From Armadillidium nasatum (Eukaryota > Arthropoda > Malacostraca > Isopoda > Armadillidiidae), in NCBI GenBank assembly GCA_009176605.1, contig SEYY01002226.1:1-24559 (forward strand): a stretch of 24,559 nucleotides of DNA, written 5' to 3'. Below the pieces are notes generated by a model. That model was not told the origin of the DNA, did no database searches, and saw only the letters and a program-made list of their open reading frames with translations. Of the stretch, positions 1 through 14,846 are shown in pieces; position 1 is the first letter of the stretch; every line of letters starts with the position of its first letter. Made by a program: the position numbers and the translations under genes.

Positions 1-860
<860 letters not shown>

Positions 861-929
861 TAAAAATTATATTCCATGTTTATAGTTATATAAATAATTT
901 AATATTTGTGAATGCATATCTACACTTAT

Positions 930-2400
930 TCAACAAGAATAGTCAAAGGTATTTCAGTGTTCTTAACCCCCTCCAATTCATTTATACCTAATGTTGTAAT
1001 TCCTTCTAAAGATGTCATTTCTTCTCTTTCTGAGCTTAACTATAAGGTGTATGGTCCCAATAGTATTTCCTCTGTGGTTCTAAAATCTTGTGATTCCAAG
1101 ATTGCACCCTGCCTTGGTAAACTGTCTTTTTACTTCAACCTTCCCTTCTTGCTGGAAAAGTGTGCTCAATCAGCTTATGCCGAAGAAGGGAATCCCTCTC
1201 AACACTCCAACTATCGTCCCATTTTTTAACCTCCGTTCTTTCTAAAGTTTTCAAATCTATCTTTAACAGGAAGATTTGGAAACATCTCAATTCTTCTAAT
1301 CTTAACTTTTATCACTAGTATGGCTTTCGTAAAAAAAAATGCTTTACTGGTGACCTCCTTTCCCTTCACCCTGACTCTTGGTCCTCCGCTCTTCTGTGTT
1401 TTGGTGAATCTTTTGCCATTGCGCTGGACATATTGAAAGACTTTGATAGAGTCTCGCACAAAGCTTTAATTTTTAAACTTCCCTCTTTCGGGATTTATCC
1501 TTCTCTCTGATTTCCCTTCTGGTCATTCTATAGCAGCAGTTGTAGATGGTCACCGTTCTTCCTTTAAATCTGTAAAAAGTGGTGTTTCTCAGAGATGTAT
1601 TATCCTCAACTCTTTCTTATTTTCATTAATAACCTTCTCTCTATTACCTATCCACTCCTATGCTGATGACTCTACCTTTCATTACTCCTTTCACTTTGAA
1701 AGATGCCTCTCCCAACAGCAGCTATTTGACGCAAGAAGGGTGGTCTTGGAGCAACTGCTCTGATCTTTCTTGTATCTCAAATTGGGACAGAGAAAACATG
1801 GCCCTTTTCAATGACTCAAAAACTCAATTCATCCATCTATTTACTCAACACAAATTCTACATAACTATGATATCTTCGAAAACACTCAACTTAACCTTCA
1901 TCTGACCTTAATATAATTGGTGTTTCTTTTTCTTGTGATCCTTCTTGTGTACAAGTTTTTAAAGAGGTTGGGTGCTCTGAGGCACCTTCATAATTTCTTC
2001 ACACAGCACCAGTTGCTTGCTCTGTCAAGGGGCGTTGTTTTCCCCAGTTTGGAAAATTCCTCACACATCTGGGGTGGTTACACTCATACAGCTATCCTTG
2101 AAAGGGTCGAGTCTAGGGCTTTTTGTCTTATCAACTCTCCCACTTCTCTAATTTTCTCGTCTCTTTCTGCCTGCTGAATTGTTGTGTTACTCTCTCTGTA
2201 CGATCGCTATTACAACGGACATTGCTCTTCTGAACTTACCTCATCCATTGAGAAGAGAAAATATGACAAGATTTTCTACATAGTCTCATCCTTTCTCTGT
2301 CCAACTCCCTGACCCCAGACTTAACCGCTATGCTCAATCTTACATGTACTACTGGTAAAGTCTGAAAAACACTCCCTTTATAGATACATTTTCCCAACTA
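930..2400 (+). mobile_element. Degenerate jockey-like LINE, reverse-transcriptase region
   Basis: Conceptual translation on the plus strand, hopping between frames, gives a recognisable reverse transcriptase of the jockey-like non-LTR type. In order I see a GNPSQHSNYRPI block (about 1190-1220), a YGFRKK-like block (about 1320), an ALDI...FDRVSHKA block (about 1420-1460), the catalytic YADD box (1659-1670), an SNW block near 1780, and the C-terminal FFTQHQLLALSRG, SSHIWGG and RVESRAFCLINSP blocks (1995-2140). Many stops and frameshifts show the copy is dead. The open fragments at 912-1229, 1660-1905 and 1917-2177 are pieces of it. No endonuclease domain is visible upstream, so it is 5'-truncated. 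It stops at a (TA)n array. Confidence 0.88.
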
Positions 2401-2401
2401 C

Positions 2402-2612
<211 letters not shown>

Positions 2613-2828
2613 GTTAAAAAGTTAAATAGCCAAAGAAAAAATCTGAAATATAATAAATTTAAGTGATTTATGGCTGTTTTTTATTATTATTATTAGTAGT
2701 TTATTAAAATAGAATTAAATGTTTAGTTTTTTTTTTATTATAAATGTAAATCTGTAAAATATTTTTACATAGTTGAGAATCAGCTAATATTATCAACTCA
2801 CACAGTCTGGAGTTAGATAAATTAGAAC

Positions 2829-2904
<76 letters not shown>
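2829..2904. repeat. (AAT)n microsatellite
   Basis: About 25 perfect AAT units. It is the first of several AAT arrays clustered between 2.8 and 3.7 kb. Confidence 0.97.
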
Positions 2905-2906
<2 letters not shown>

Positions 2907-2915
2907 TTATAAATA

Positions 2916-3084
2916 CTATACCATTAATTCCTTGTGACTAAACTTCTTGAGAAGCAACAAAGGAAACTTTGAAGTCAAAATTTGTGCAAAAAATTCCTCT
3001 TCGTCTGATTCAAAATGTGCTTTTAAACCCTTTTCATTTACTTTATTTAGCCAACGAAGAAACATTTTTCACACTCATAAATTT
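2916..3084 (-). other. Possible decayed third exon, zinc-finger-like start
   Basis: Reading the minus strand, a pyrimidine-rich acceptor (TTTCTTTTATAG) ends at 3085. The next bases can be read as a Y-x-C-x2-C-F zinc-knuckle start, but stops follow at once in that frame. A different frame is open for 49 codons from an ATG at 3065 to a stop at 2916 (MFLRWLNKV...), and it is acidic in the middle. This may be a decayed exon of the gene whose exons lie at 3390-3536 and 7818-7892, or it may be chance. I would not call it coding without transcript evidence. Confidence 0.2.
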
Positions 3085-3103
3085 CTATAAAAGAAATTGA
3101 ATT

Positions 3104-3124
3104 AATAATAATAATAACAATAAC

Positions 3125-3175
<51 letters not shown>

Positions 3176-3200
3176 AATAAAAATAATAATAATAATAAAG
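3104..3200. repeat. Interrupted (AAT)n array
   Basis: AAT trinucleotides interrupted by AAC and AAAAT variants, an older and more degraded array than its neighbours. Confidence 0.93.
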
Positions 3201-3261
3201 TAAAGCATCCTGTTCTCTTAACCATCTGTTTCTAAGGTGTGTAAAAAATAACACAAAGGAC

Positions 3262-3318
<57 letters not shown>
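3262..3318. repeat. (AAT)n microsatellite
   Basis: About 19 perfect AAT units, ending at TGATCACAG. It lies just downstream (minus-strand sense) of the candidate last coding exon at 3390-3536. Confidence 0.96.
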
Positions 3319-3320
<2 letters not shown>

Positions 3321-3389
3321 TCACAGAGATGACTTAACAAACCCTTACATGATGAAGATCAAACTTTTTCATGGAAGAATTTTCTGATT

Positions 3390-3536
3390 TTATGACATTA
3401 TTTTTGAGTTCTCTTCATTAAAGACAAATTCCAAATCGGATTCTCTTGGCTCTGACTTTATAAAAGAGGAATTTTCATCTAATTCTTTCTTTATACTTTC
3501 TGCTAAAGGGATCATTGATTCAATGTGAGGAAAGAT
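3390..3536 (-). CDS. Candidate second coding exon (acidic, SUMO-site-like N-terminal region of a zinc-finger-type gene)
   Basis: On the minus strand a consensus acceptor (TTTTATTTCAG) ends at 3537 and is followed by 48 sense codons and TAA at 3392-3390. The peptide begins IFPHIESMIPLAES and contains ESIKKELDE and FIKSEPRESDLEF. It is acidic and carries two psi-K-x-E sites. It joins in phase 0 to the exon at 7892-7818, giving a 73-residue product. That layout (M-D-I-K-x-E-rich start, then an exon with IKSEP) resembles N-terminal linker exons of arthropod C2H2 zinc-finger or similar regulatory genes, from family knowledge. No intact zinc-finger exon follows here, so the gene may be truncated, may end here, or may splice elsewhere before the stop. 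An AATAAA lies downstream at 3047-3042 (minus sense). Confidence 0.5.
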   Translation of the reverse strand: MFPHIESMIPLAESIKKELDENSSFIKSEPRESDLEFVFNEENSKIMS

Positions 3537-3637
3537 CTGAAATAAAATGAACAAATTTAAGAAACTTTATGGATATATATTTAAAATGAAAAAAAATTGA
3601 AAAAAAAGGGTTGATTAAGAATTAAAGAATCACAAAA

Positions 3638-3657
3638 ATAATAATAATAATAATAAT
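3638..3657. repeat. Short (AAT)n array
   Basis: Six to seven AAT units in otherwise unassigned AT-rich sequence. Confidence 0.9.
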
Positions 3658-3659
3658 TC

Positions 3660-4224
3660 TGCTGATACAAAAACAAATAAAAACATTAATGAAAATCATA
3701 AAATTCAAGATATTTTACTTCAAATTTCTTAAATACTTCAAAACATTTTTATTATTATTTTACTTCTTAAAAATCTTTGTTCAAACAACGAAACTTTTTT
3801 ATTAGACTTTAAATTAAAATGGTTTTTAAGGTGATAGCAAAGAAGCTGCCAGATCTTTTCAGGTTGCCAGATTTTTTCCTTTTGTGTAATTACTCAAACT
3901 GTATAATATTATACTCATAATTGTATGTATGAGTCATATGAACCCTTGCATAAAGCACGATTCTTACATATAAATATAAAAACTATCACAAATATATAAT
4001 GGTGATATATTTGATATATGTTATTCAAATTTGAAAAATTAATTTTTTTAACATCAAAATTTCAAAAAAAATTTAAGTTTAGCAAAACATGACTTTAGAA
4101 ATAATAATAGTAGTAGTGGCAATAATAATAATATCAAGTTGAGAGGAAACATAAGGGTCTCAATTTGAACTTTTCAAACTTTCTATTGTCCATAATGTAA
4201 TATTTCTTGGTTTTCTATTAAGTC
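3660..4224. other. Unassigned AT-rich DNA
   Basis: Short poly-A and poly-T runs and a small AAT/AGT patch near 4100-4130. No coding signal, no terminal repeats and no relationship to other parts of the window that I can see. Confidence 0.55.
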
Positions 4225-4930
4225 ATTCCATATTTATCTCACTTTCTTCTTTATCATTCTTTAATAGTAACTGTAGATGACCACTGTTAATCCTTTAAAT
4301 CAATAAGTGAAGTCAAATTTAAAAATAATTTTTGTAATTGATTATTTGCAATATTTACATGAGGATTTATCTATCTTTAAGTCTTGGAAAGTGTCATACA
4401 TTCCTTTATGGTTAAATTCTTTATTTTATCTGATTAGAATTTACTAACAAAATTTAAAATATAACATTTAAACTAACTTGGATTCTATTTGGTAGTGTCA
4501 GCTGTTCCATTTCACTTTGTGACATTGTACCACTAATCGTTCTTTAATTTTTATAAGTGTTGCTGATATGATGATATCACCTATTATTAATCCATTCAAT
4601 CTAAAAATTATTCTATGCAACCAAAAACAACTGATAATTGTAGTAACTGATGGCAGGTTAGTCATGTATTTCGAATCTAAATAGTAAAAACTGGCTCTTT
4701 TCAATGACTCAAAAACTCAATTCCTTAATCTGCCTTCAACAATTTTCCACACAATTATAACATCTTTACAAACACAAGGGAAACCTTCCTTCATCCTAAA
4801 TTACTTGGAATTTCACTTTTTAGAAAGGATCAAATTGCTTCTCATCCAAAGTAAACTTTCAAGAGGTTAAGTATCTCTGAGGTTCATTTACACCTTCTTC
4901 ATCTCACCACAGGTTCCATTCATCTTTACA
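4225..4930 (+). mobile_element. Second, more decayed copy of the jockey-like LINE
   Basis: Two blocks align by eye to the copy at 930-2400. 4231-4320 matches 1497-1585 (around GTAGATGACCACTG against GTAGATGGTCACCG). 4690-4930 matches about 1800-1985, sharing the stretch CTTTTCAATGACTCAAAAACTCAATTC. The segment between the blocks is longer here than in the first copy, so it has been interrupted or has gained sequence. No catalytic motif survives. Confidence 0.72.
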
Positions 4931-4975
4931 TGGAGTATGCAAACATATAACTTACAAAAGTGGAGCATTAAACTT

Positions 4976-7300
<2,325 letters not shown>

Positions 7301-7336
7301 TAAATATTTATATAGTGGTGTATTAATAACTTTATA

Positions 7337-7466
<130 letters not shown>

Positions 7467-7693
7467 GCAGTTAATGGAAAATTAAATATTAAAAGAAAAA
7501 AATTAGTTTGGATAAAGGTAACTTCAGGTCAATAAAGGATTGTGGTTTCGATGCAGTCAGGGCAAATGAAGAATAGTTCTTCGCATGGTTATGAGACTGG
7601 GAATAATTTAACCAATTTTCTCTCTTCCAACGTACTGCTGCAACAATATGAATAATTTCTGCAGCTGGCATCATGAGGGATATGGTGTAAAGC

Positions 7694-7816
<123 letters not shown>

Positions 7817-7817
7817 C

Positions 7818-7892
7818 CTGATAATCTTGAGAAAAATCATTTTCTGAGACTAATTCTTCCCTTTTTATTTCAATTTCAGATTTGATATCCAT
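7818..7892 (-). CDS. Candidate first coding exon (Met-Asp-Ile-Lys acidic start) with flanking splice sites
   Basis: On the minus strand a strong acceptor (CTTTTTTTCACAG) ends at 7937. It is followed by 44 untranslated bases, then AAAATGG, a good start context, at 7892. The 25 codons read [13 protein letters not shown]...DFSQDYQ and end exactly at CAG|GTAATA (7818/7817). The peptide is highly charged with repeated I-K-x-E sites, possible SUMOylation sites. The next exon in the same phase is at 3536-3390. Similar starts are familiar from arthropod C2H2 zinc-finger gene families; that is recollection, not a search result. Reading on into the TA array would only add Ile-Tyr repeats and is rejected. 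Confidence 0.55.
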
Positions 7893-7937
7893 TTTGACTT
7901 TTATTTTAATTGAAATATCTTTAAATAATTAATATTC

Positions 7938-9566
7938 TGTGAAAAAAAGTAATAATATTAAAGACATTTTAAAATATATTTTGACTTTTAATACTTTATC
8001 TTTTCATTTAATATGAATGCCATTCTTATAGGTATTTATCTATTCCTAAATTTTATTGAATATTTACATTAAATATGAAAATGAGAAAAAAAATCATTAA
8101 ATAAATAGAGAAGTGATGTAACAGGATCCACTTAAGCCACATGTCTCGCCTTTTAGCAAAGCTCCAGCATAGATGGGATCAACAGTTTACTGGTCAAGAC
8201 ACTTGATTTAAGTAGTAATGGTTCAATATGGTTCTGTAAAGGTATTTATTTCATATTTTTAATTATTAATAGTATTAAATGTATTTTTACTTTCACTACA
8301 CTTTAAACTTAATAACTATAAATACTATTTTGGATTTGTGAATCATTTCTAAGATTGGAATGAGCTATAAGTGTGCTTATTGATCCTTGAACTACTTTGA
8401 TTTTTGTCTCACCCAAATCTTGCGCTTGAATTGTAAATGTTCCTAAAAGATTTAACGAACCCATAAGGGTTTTTAGTTATTTATGCCCCAGAATTTCTTA
8501 GCAATATAAAATCATTCAATTTTACCATATAATTTAATTTGGCTTAAGATGTTTTCATAGTGTGATCCATGTCAAAATAAAGTATGCATTTAATTTCAGA
8601 ATAAACAAAACATAAGAAGCCTGAACAAAAATTTTAATTATTAATTCATGAACTTAGAATAAAATCATAATTTAACCAACCATTATTGATACATAAAAAC
8701 ACAAAATAAATTCAAGAAAATAAAAGTGCTTTTGTTAAGATTTCTGGTCTCTCAATACTGATATATCAATTGTGATATCGCTTAAAATCATTTGACAATT
8801 GATAATGTTTTAATTTATTTCTTTTGTTATTGGTGAGATTTTGATCTGTTAATTAGAGTCTCTGTAAATAGGAATTACATATTTAGATACAATTTGTTTG
8901 CTTTTTTGTCAATATTTTAGATTAATAATTTTAATTAGTAAAAAATGATGTAAAACTTGGGACTTTAGACAGAAGATTTAAAACCTTTGTGTATATTAAA
9001 GGTTAGTTTTTATCATAAAATATTGCAAATATACGTTTAAGTTACAAAGATGCATTATATACTTTTGTTGAAAATTTAGTAATACAGTTGACATTTATTG
9101 TTAACAAGAAATGAAGGTTATTAATTGGTTAAAGTTTTACCATGAATCTTGTAATTTGAAATTGTAGACTTCAAAAGTCAGAGTAAAAGAAAAAATTTAT
9201 AAAGTCAATGGGCCATTGCCTGAAAAAAGCTACAGTGAGGACAGATATGCCAAGATAAATTAACTCTGGTTACGTTAGGAAAGGATAGGTTAGGTTAAGC
9301 TATATTACATTATATTTAGTGTAGGGAAAATTCCACCATTTAACCCTGGTTATATAAATATATGCCCTTAGTGCATATATACTCTATATTCTATGATGCA
9401 CTTGTACTTATTTTTGTATTACTAGAAGTTTTCTTCCAATTTCAGATTTAATTAAAGGAAATTATTCATGTTCTTGATTCATTAATTATAAGTGAACTAA
9501 TTAAAAACAAAAGTTTTTTGTCTTATTTGTATTTTTTGTCATTTGTTTGAGTAATTAATAAGGACA
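7938..9566. other. Unassigned AT-rich DNA
   Basis: Roughly 1.6 kb without a credible gene. There are many short AT runs, and one GGTTAGGTTAAG motif near 9286-9298, common in arthropod intergenic DNA. A slightly less AT-rich patch at 8110-8210 has no recognisable identity. Confidence 0.5.
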
Positions 9567-9667
9567 CAACAAAACAGGTAAGACTGTTTAAGTACATATT
9601 TATTGGGTTAATACTCTTTGTAAAGACTATTACTGACCGATATTCGTTCTGGTTTTGTTTTTTAAAG

Positions 9668-9737
9668 GCTATCTGGAATAAACTCTAGTATATTGTTTCC
9701 ATCGACCCTTGAAAAGATCGCCTCAACAGTTGTTGAG
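9668..9737 (+). other. Possible small internal exon between consensus splice sites
   Basis: TTTTGTTTTTTAAAG precedes 9668 and GAG|GTAAGT follows 9737, giving a 70-base segment. One of its three frames is open across it (LSGINSSILF...ASTVVE). Another donor-like site, AACAG|GTAAGA, lies upstream near 9576. With no partner exon or homology I treat this as a weak candidate; it could equally be a non-coding exon. Confidence 0.25.
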
Positions 9738-9849
9738 GTAAGTTTTTTTTTTTGATAGGTTAGTTAAATGTTCATTGTCCCACAGTGTTATTAATATCAT
9801 GCGATTATTGTTAATTGAATTATAAGTTTACACACATTTTAATTGTTTT

Positions 9850-9949
9850 AGGTCCACGTTTGGGATCCTCATTAGATCCACGTTTGGGATCCACTTTTAG
9901 ATCCACGTTTGGGACCCACATTTAGATCCACATTTGGGGACCCTCATTT
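9850..9949 (+). repeat. 24-25 bp tandem repeat, four copies
   Basis: Units start at 9850, 9874, 9899 and 9924 and share AGATCCACGTTTGGGATCCAC with substitutions. The array is notably G+C-rich for the region and is preceded by an acceptor-like TTAATTGTTTTAG. Confidence 0.93.
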
Positions 9950-11319
<1,370 letters not shown>

Positions 11320-11470
11320 ATGTGGTGTAATTCGGCAGTAGGCTTGTATCTTATTGCAACATTGTTGTGTAGGTTAGGCCTCTATTTTACAGCAACTTTG
11401 GTAGTTCAGGTTTTAAGTCGAACTAGGTATACTAGAAAACTAAATAATTATAATTATAAAAACAATTTGA
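11320..11470 (+). repeat. Dispersed repeat family R1, copy 1
   Basis: Shared in order with 23745-23890: GTGTAAT...GCAGTAGGCTTGTAT, then a ...GCAAC...GTTAGG... block, then TTAAGTCGAACTA and CTAAATAATTATAAT. A reverse-strand partial copy is at 23363-23455. The family has no coding content, so it is probably a MITE or SINE; its ends are not defined. Confidence 0.75.
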
Positions 11471-11601
11471 ATAATAGGCATACATGAAATGAAAACTAAA
11501 TAATAATAATACAAATATCAAAAAATTTGATTTGGCATATCAATGTTTCGATATTTCAATATTTTACAAATATCGAAACTCAGAAAGCTTCTTAACCTTT
11601 A

Positions 11602-11705
<104 letters not shown>

Positions 11706-11818
11706 ATAGTGTTATAATACGCCATGCCAAAAACTATAACTAAAGAAAATCTATAACAATTATAGGTCTTCTACCAGTAAAATCTGGAATACTTTTTTCA
11801 CTCTCCTAGACTTGAACA

Positions 11819-12060
11819 CCATCAGTGTATGAGATCATGTTGTAAATAATCTGATCTAAGAAGGTTTATACATTACATTGATTGATAATATGAAGGCTTC
11901 CTACTTTTTCACACCAATAAAAAAATAATAGAATATAAGGAGTCTTTCATTTTATAAACATCAATATCATTTTCATTTCATCCAAAACTTTTTATTAGTC
12001 TAATTTATGTGATAAACACTGAAATTTAATCTTCCCTATTTATCACAATGATAATAGTCG
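11819..12060 (+). repeat. Dispersed repeat family R2, copy 1
   Basis: Aligned by eye with 22046-22335. Shared blocks include ACCATCAG, TTCCTACTTTTTCACA, TTTCATTTTATAAACA, CTGAAATTTAA and TTTATCACAAT in the same order. Another relative is at about 17905-18115, beyond a LINE remnant, so the family may be a LINE 3' untranslated region. Confidence 0.75.
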
Positions 12061-12149
12061 GGACCTGGTAAGCATTATTTTTTAATATACGAAACTACGG
12101 AAACGAAATGATCTGAATTTTTTATTTTTTTTTTAAAGATATGATATAA

Positions 12150-12710
12150 GTTTACAAAATATTTGCATCTGACAGTAATACAGAGATTGAAAAATACTTC
12201 ATAGTGGACCATGGAAGAGTAACTAGAGGACATAATAAGAAAATTAAAAAGAAGCCATGCCATCTCGATCTAAGAAAATACTGTTTCAGTAATAGAGTTG
12301 TTAATTTTTGGAATGACTTGCCACGGGAGGTTGTTGACTGTGATTCTCTTGTCAAATTTAAAAAGGGGCTAGATAGATATATGGATGGTTTGGGTATTAT
12401 ATAGAAAAATCTGACTAAGCCAAATTGGCGGGTTTATATGAATTTTTGGATCAACAGATCAACCTATGACTAAGCCTAATGGCAGTTTTTGTAGTGGGTG
12501 ATGGTTCATTGAGTATTGCATGTGTAATGGGGTTTAGGTTTTCTTTTATCTATGCATGACTATGCATGAATGAACTGATAACTGGGATGGGATAGACCTA
12601 GTCTTTCGTGCATGTATTAGTATTGTTATTATTTGTTTGGACTGGGACAGTCTCGATAGGCCCTTGTGGCTTCTAACTGTCTCTATTTTCCTATGTTCCT
12701 ATGTCTGAGC
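12150..12710 (+). mobile_element. CR1/L2-like LINE, C-terminus and 3' end
   Basis: A single open frame from 12150 to the stop at 12404 ends the reverse-transcriptase protein. It contains VTRGHNKKIKKKPCHLDLRK, then FSNRVVNFWNDLP and VKFKKGLDRYM. These are the C-terminal blocks (RGH...D.RK.FFS.RVV..WN.LP) typical of arthropod LINE proteins. After the stop comes about 300 bases of 3' untranslated sequence ending near 12703 in two copies of an 8-bp unit (TTCCTATG TTCCTATG). Short terminal repeats instead of poly(A) are characteristic of CR1/L2-type elements, which supports the assignment. The copy is heavily 5'-truncated, starting only about 85 codons before the stop. Confidence 0.78.
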
Positions 12711-12985
12711 TACGAGAAAGCTCAAAATTTTGGGGAAAAACCACTCCACGGTACACGGTATGTCAGATCAATGTTATCAACTTAAAACCAAAGTCTGGAA
12801 ATATACTATGACAACATCATGATTTCTGCTTTTCCAAGCAGAAAATTATAGGTGTGCACACCTAGCACTAATTGCGTTCTGAAGGGAAAAAATTGGTGAC
12901 ATAGCCCAACTTTTACTAGAGAAATGACAAGGGATCAGGTTACTATGTACTAAATCATCGGTGGTCAGATTTATTTGATTTTTAA

Positions 12986-13648
12986 GGTGTGCTCCATGGT
13001 CAAGATTCTTTAAAAATATTAAAGATTCTTAAAGGAAAGTGGCTCAGGCAGCGTGTCCTATTTGATATTGCTGCAATAGTTTTCTACTCGCGGCAGCGAA
13101 ATTTCAAGACAGAAATTTCATTCATCAGTTTTTCGGTGCCGCAATCTTGAATGGTCACGTGATGTAAACAAACATGGAATTAGGCCAAGTCCTTCCTCTA
13201 GTATAAAAACCTTTTGTAAATATTATTTCACACAGATTTATTTGCAAATTATTTTGGATAATTATATTTTATTTTAGAGTTTTCGGATCATTAATTTGAT
13301 TTAAATGAAACAAATTAATTATTCACAATTAATCAAAATTTCGTTGTTTTCGACTTTTTTAATCATGGCTGCGGCCAAAGATTTGTTTCAAATCTTCGTT
13401 TGACTCATACGCTATCTTATATTCTTACATATGGCATTAATGATGTTAATTAAATTAAATGATTGTTTCAGTTTATTAAATAACTGATTAAATTAGATTT
13501 TAAAATATATTTACGCTTGCTTATATACATCAGCTAATAATTGCTAAAGCGAAGTGTCCCACTAATATTCAAGATTCTTCAAGATATTTATTTTCGCTAC
13601 AGCAGCTGGCTTAAGTCTGACGTCACGCTTGATTTCATCGAACACACC
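12986..13648. mobile_element. TTAA-flanked non-autonomous DNA element (piggyBac-like)
   Basis: The ends are GGTGTGCTCCATGG (12986) and, on the other strand, GGTGTGTTCGATGA (13648). They agree at 11 of the first 13 positions, and each is flanked immediately by TTAA (12982-12985 and 13649-13652). TTAA duplication is the hallmark of piggyBac-type insertion. The 663-bp interior has no transposase frame. It is richer in G+C than its surroundings and contains a CACGTG box (about 13157), a TATAAAA (about 13202) and TGACGTCA (about 13619). I infer a MITE-like element. The terminal repeats are short and imperfect, so other DNA-transposon groups remain possible. Confidence 0.6.
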
Positions 13649-13841
13649 TTAATAGAAATATAATTATATTTGATTTAAAACTAGATTTATAAATCATACT
13701 TTATTTTAGTAGTTTTAAAATTTACAAACAAATATGACAGTGTAATTAGAATGGCTAACAAAAATAATAATATCTTAATATTTTAAAATTAGAATATTTA
13801 ATATTTTAGGATACCAAAAAAGGAATTTTTTTTTTTTTTTT

Positions 13842-14150
13842 TGCAAAGTAATAGATGGTATAAAAATTATTAGTAAAGAAAAGTTTGAATGGAGAACTTC
13901 TGCTATGGGCAAAATGACTCACACTAGAAACAAAGTATCTGAAAATTGTATATTATTAGTATAGTGTGATTTAGCAGGTTTTGTTGATCCTGCTGGAAGG
14001 GAGAGTTTTAAATATGACATTTCTTTTGTGCATGATTATTGTTCAATTTTTGTATATTTCTTGAAGCGCAAGAATGATTTGACGAATTTACATTTTATAG
14101 AAACCCTGAAGAACAGTACTGACTCTCTGTCCTATTTTAAAGAAAAATAA
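13842..14150 (+). mobile_element. Decayed Copia-type integrase fragment
   Basis: One frame of 103 codons, broken by a single internal stop, reads CKVIDGIKI..., MGKMTHTRNK, then CDLAGFVDPAGRESFKYDIS, FVHDYCSIFVYFLKRKND. This matches the order at the start of a retrotransposon integrase: the C-terminal side of the zinc knuckle (normally C-x2-C before GKM) and the DLAG(P)-DP...F.DDYS...FLK core. The knuckle cysteines are replaced (WRTSAMGKM) and the second core Asp region reads HDY, so the enzyme is dead. A poly-T run lies just upstream. No LTRs were identified. Confidence 0.75.
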
Positions 14151-14846
14151 ACCAAACTAAGTAATTTATTAGCCTAAAAAAGGTAATTAAAATCGATAAA
14201 ACTCAAAAGTTAGTTACTCATCAGAAAATAAAAAGCTTTAATTAAAGCCAAACATAAACGTTGCGGGGATTTTTTAAATTTTTAAAGTTTAGGAGAAGCG
14301 CCTTTTAAAGGTTAAAGACTATATTTAAATTAGGTGGTATTTAAAAACAAAAGAGTCCTTTCAAACTAAATAATTACCATTCAAAGACTATAGGACAATA
14401 AATTTTCAACTCCTTATACTATTAGAACCTATAAGAATGTCAAAATCTGTAATTGTCAATTTTAAATCCAATAGAATGTCTAACAAGGTCTACCCTATAT
14501 CAAATAATTAAATGTTAAACTAGACAAAGTTTTATAATAGGGAAACTGTCTAAAAGTCAAGACAGGAAAATTCCAATACAGTTTCAAGAGCTCATTTTAA
14601 ATTCCTAGTATGTAAATAACAATCAATGCATAAATAAAGGCCTTAAGTAGTTAATATATTACGTTCAGTAAGATTAAACATCAATGTGAAGGAGATATAA
14701 TTTTTATACGCATTCTTTACATTTTAATCTTGACGTTAAGCGTTGTGGTAAGCAAGTACCCACCATGTTAAAAAATAGTCAACTAACAACTGTAGGTGTT
14801 GGCCATCCAAAAGGATGTAGGGTGTATTTTGATAATTTGAAAAAAC
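14151..14846. other. Unassigned AT-rich DNA
   Basis: No recognisable continuation of the integrase and no other feature. A small GGCCATCC...GGATG self-complementary patch lies near 14800-14818. Confidence 0.5.

Noticed and set aside
8110-8210. A possible tRNA-derived SINE
   Set aside because: I could not find paired A and B boxes or a cloverleaf in the stretch.
9280-9300. GGTTAGGTTAAG as telomere-like repeat
   Set aside because: Only two TTAGG units are present. Such motifs are common inside arthropod genomes, and the R1 family also carries them.
12849-12864. Perfect 16-base palindrome TAGGTGTGCACACCTA as a T-box-type site
   Set aside because: A single palindrome of this size can occur by chance in 24 kb with biased composition, and nothing nearby supports function.
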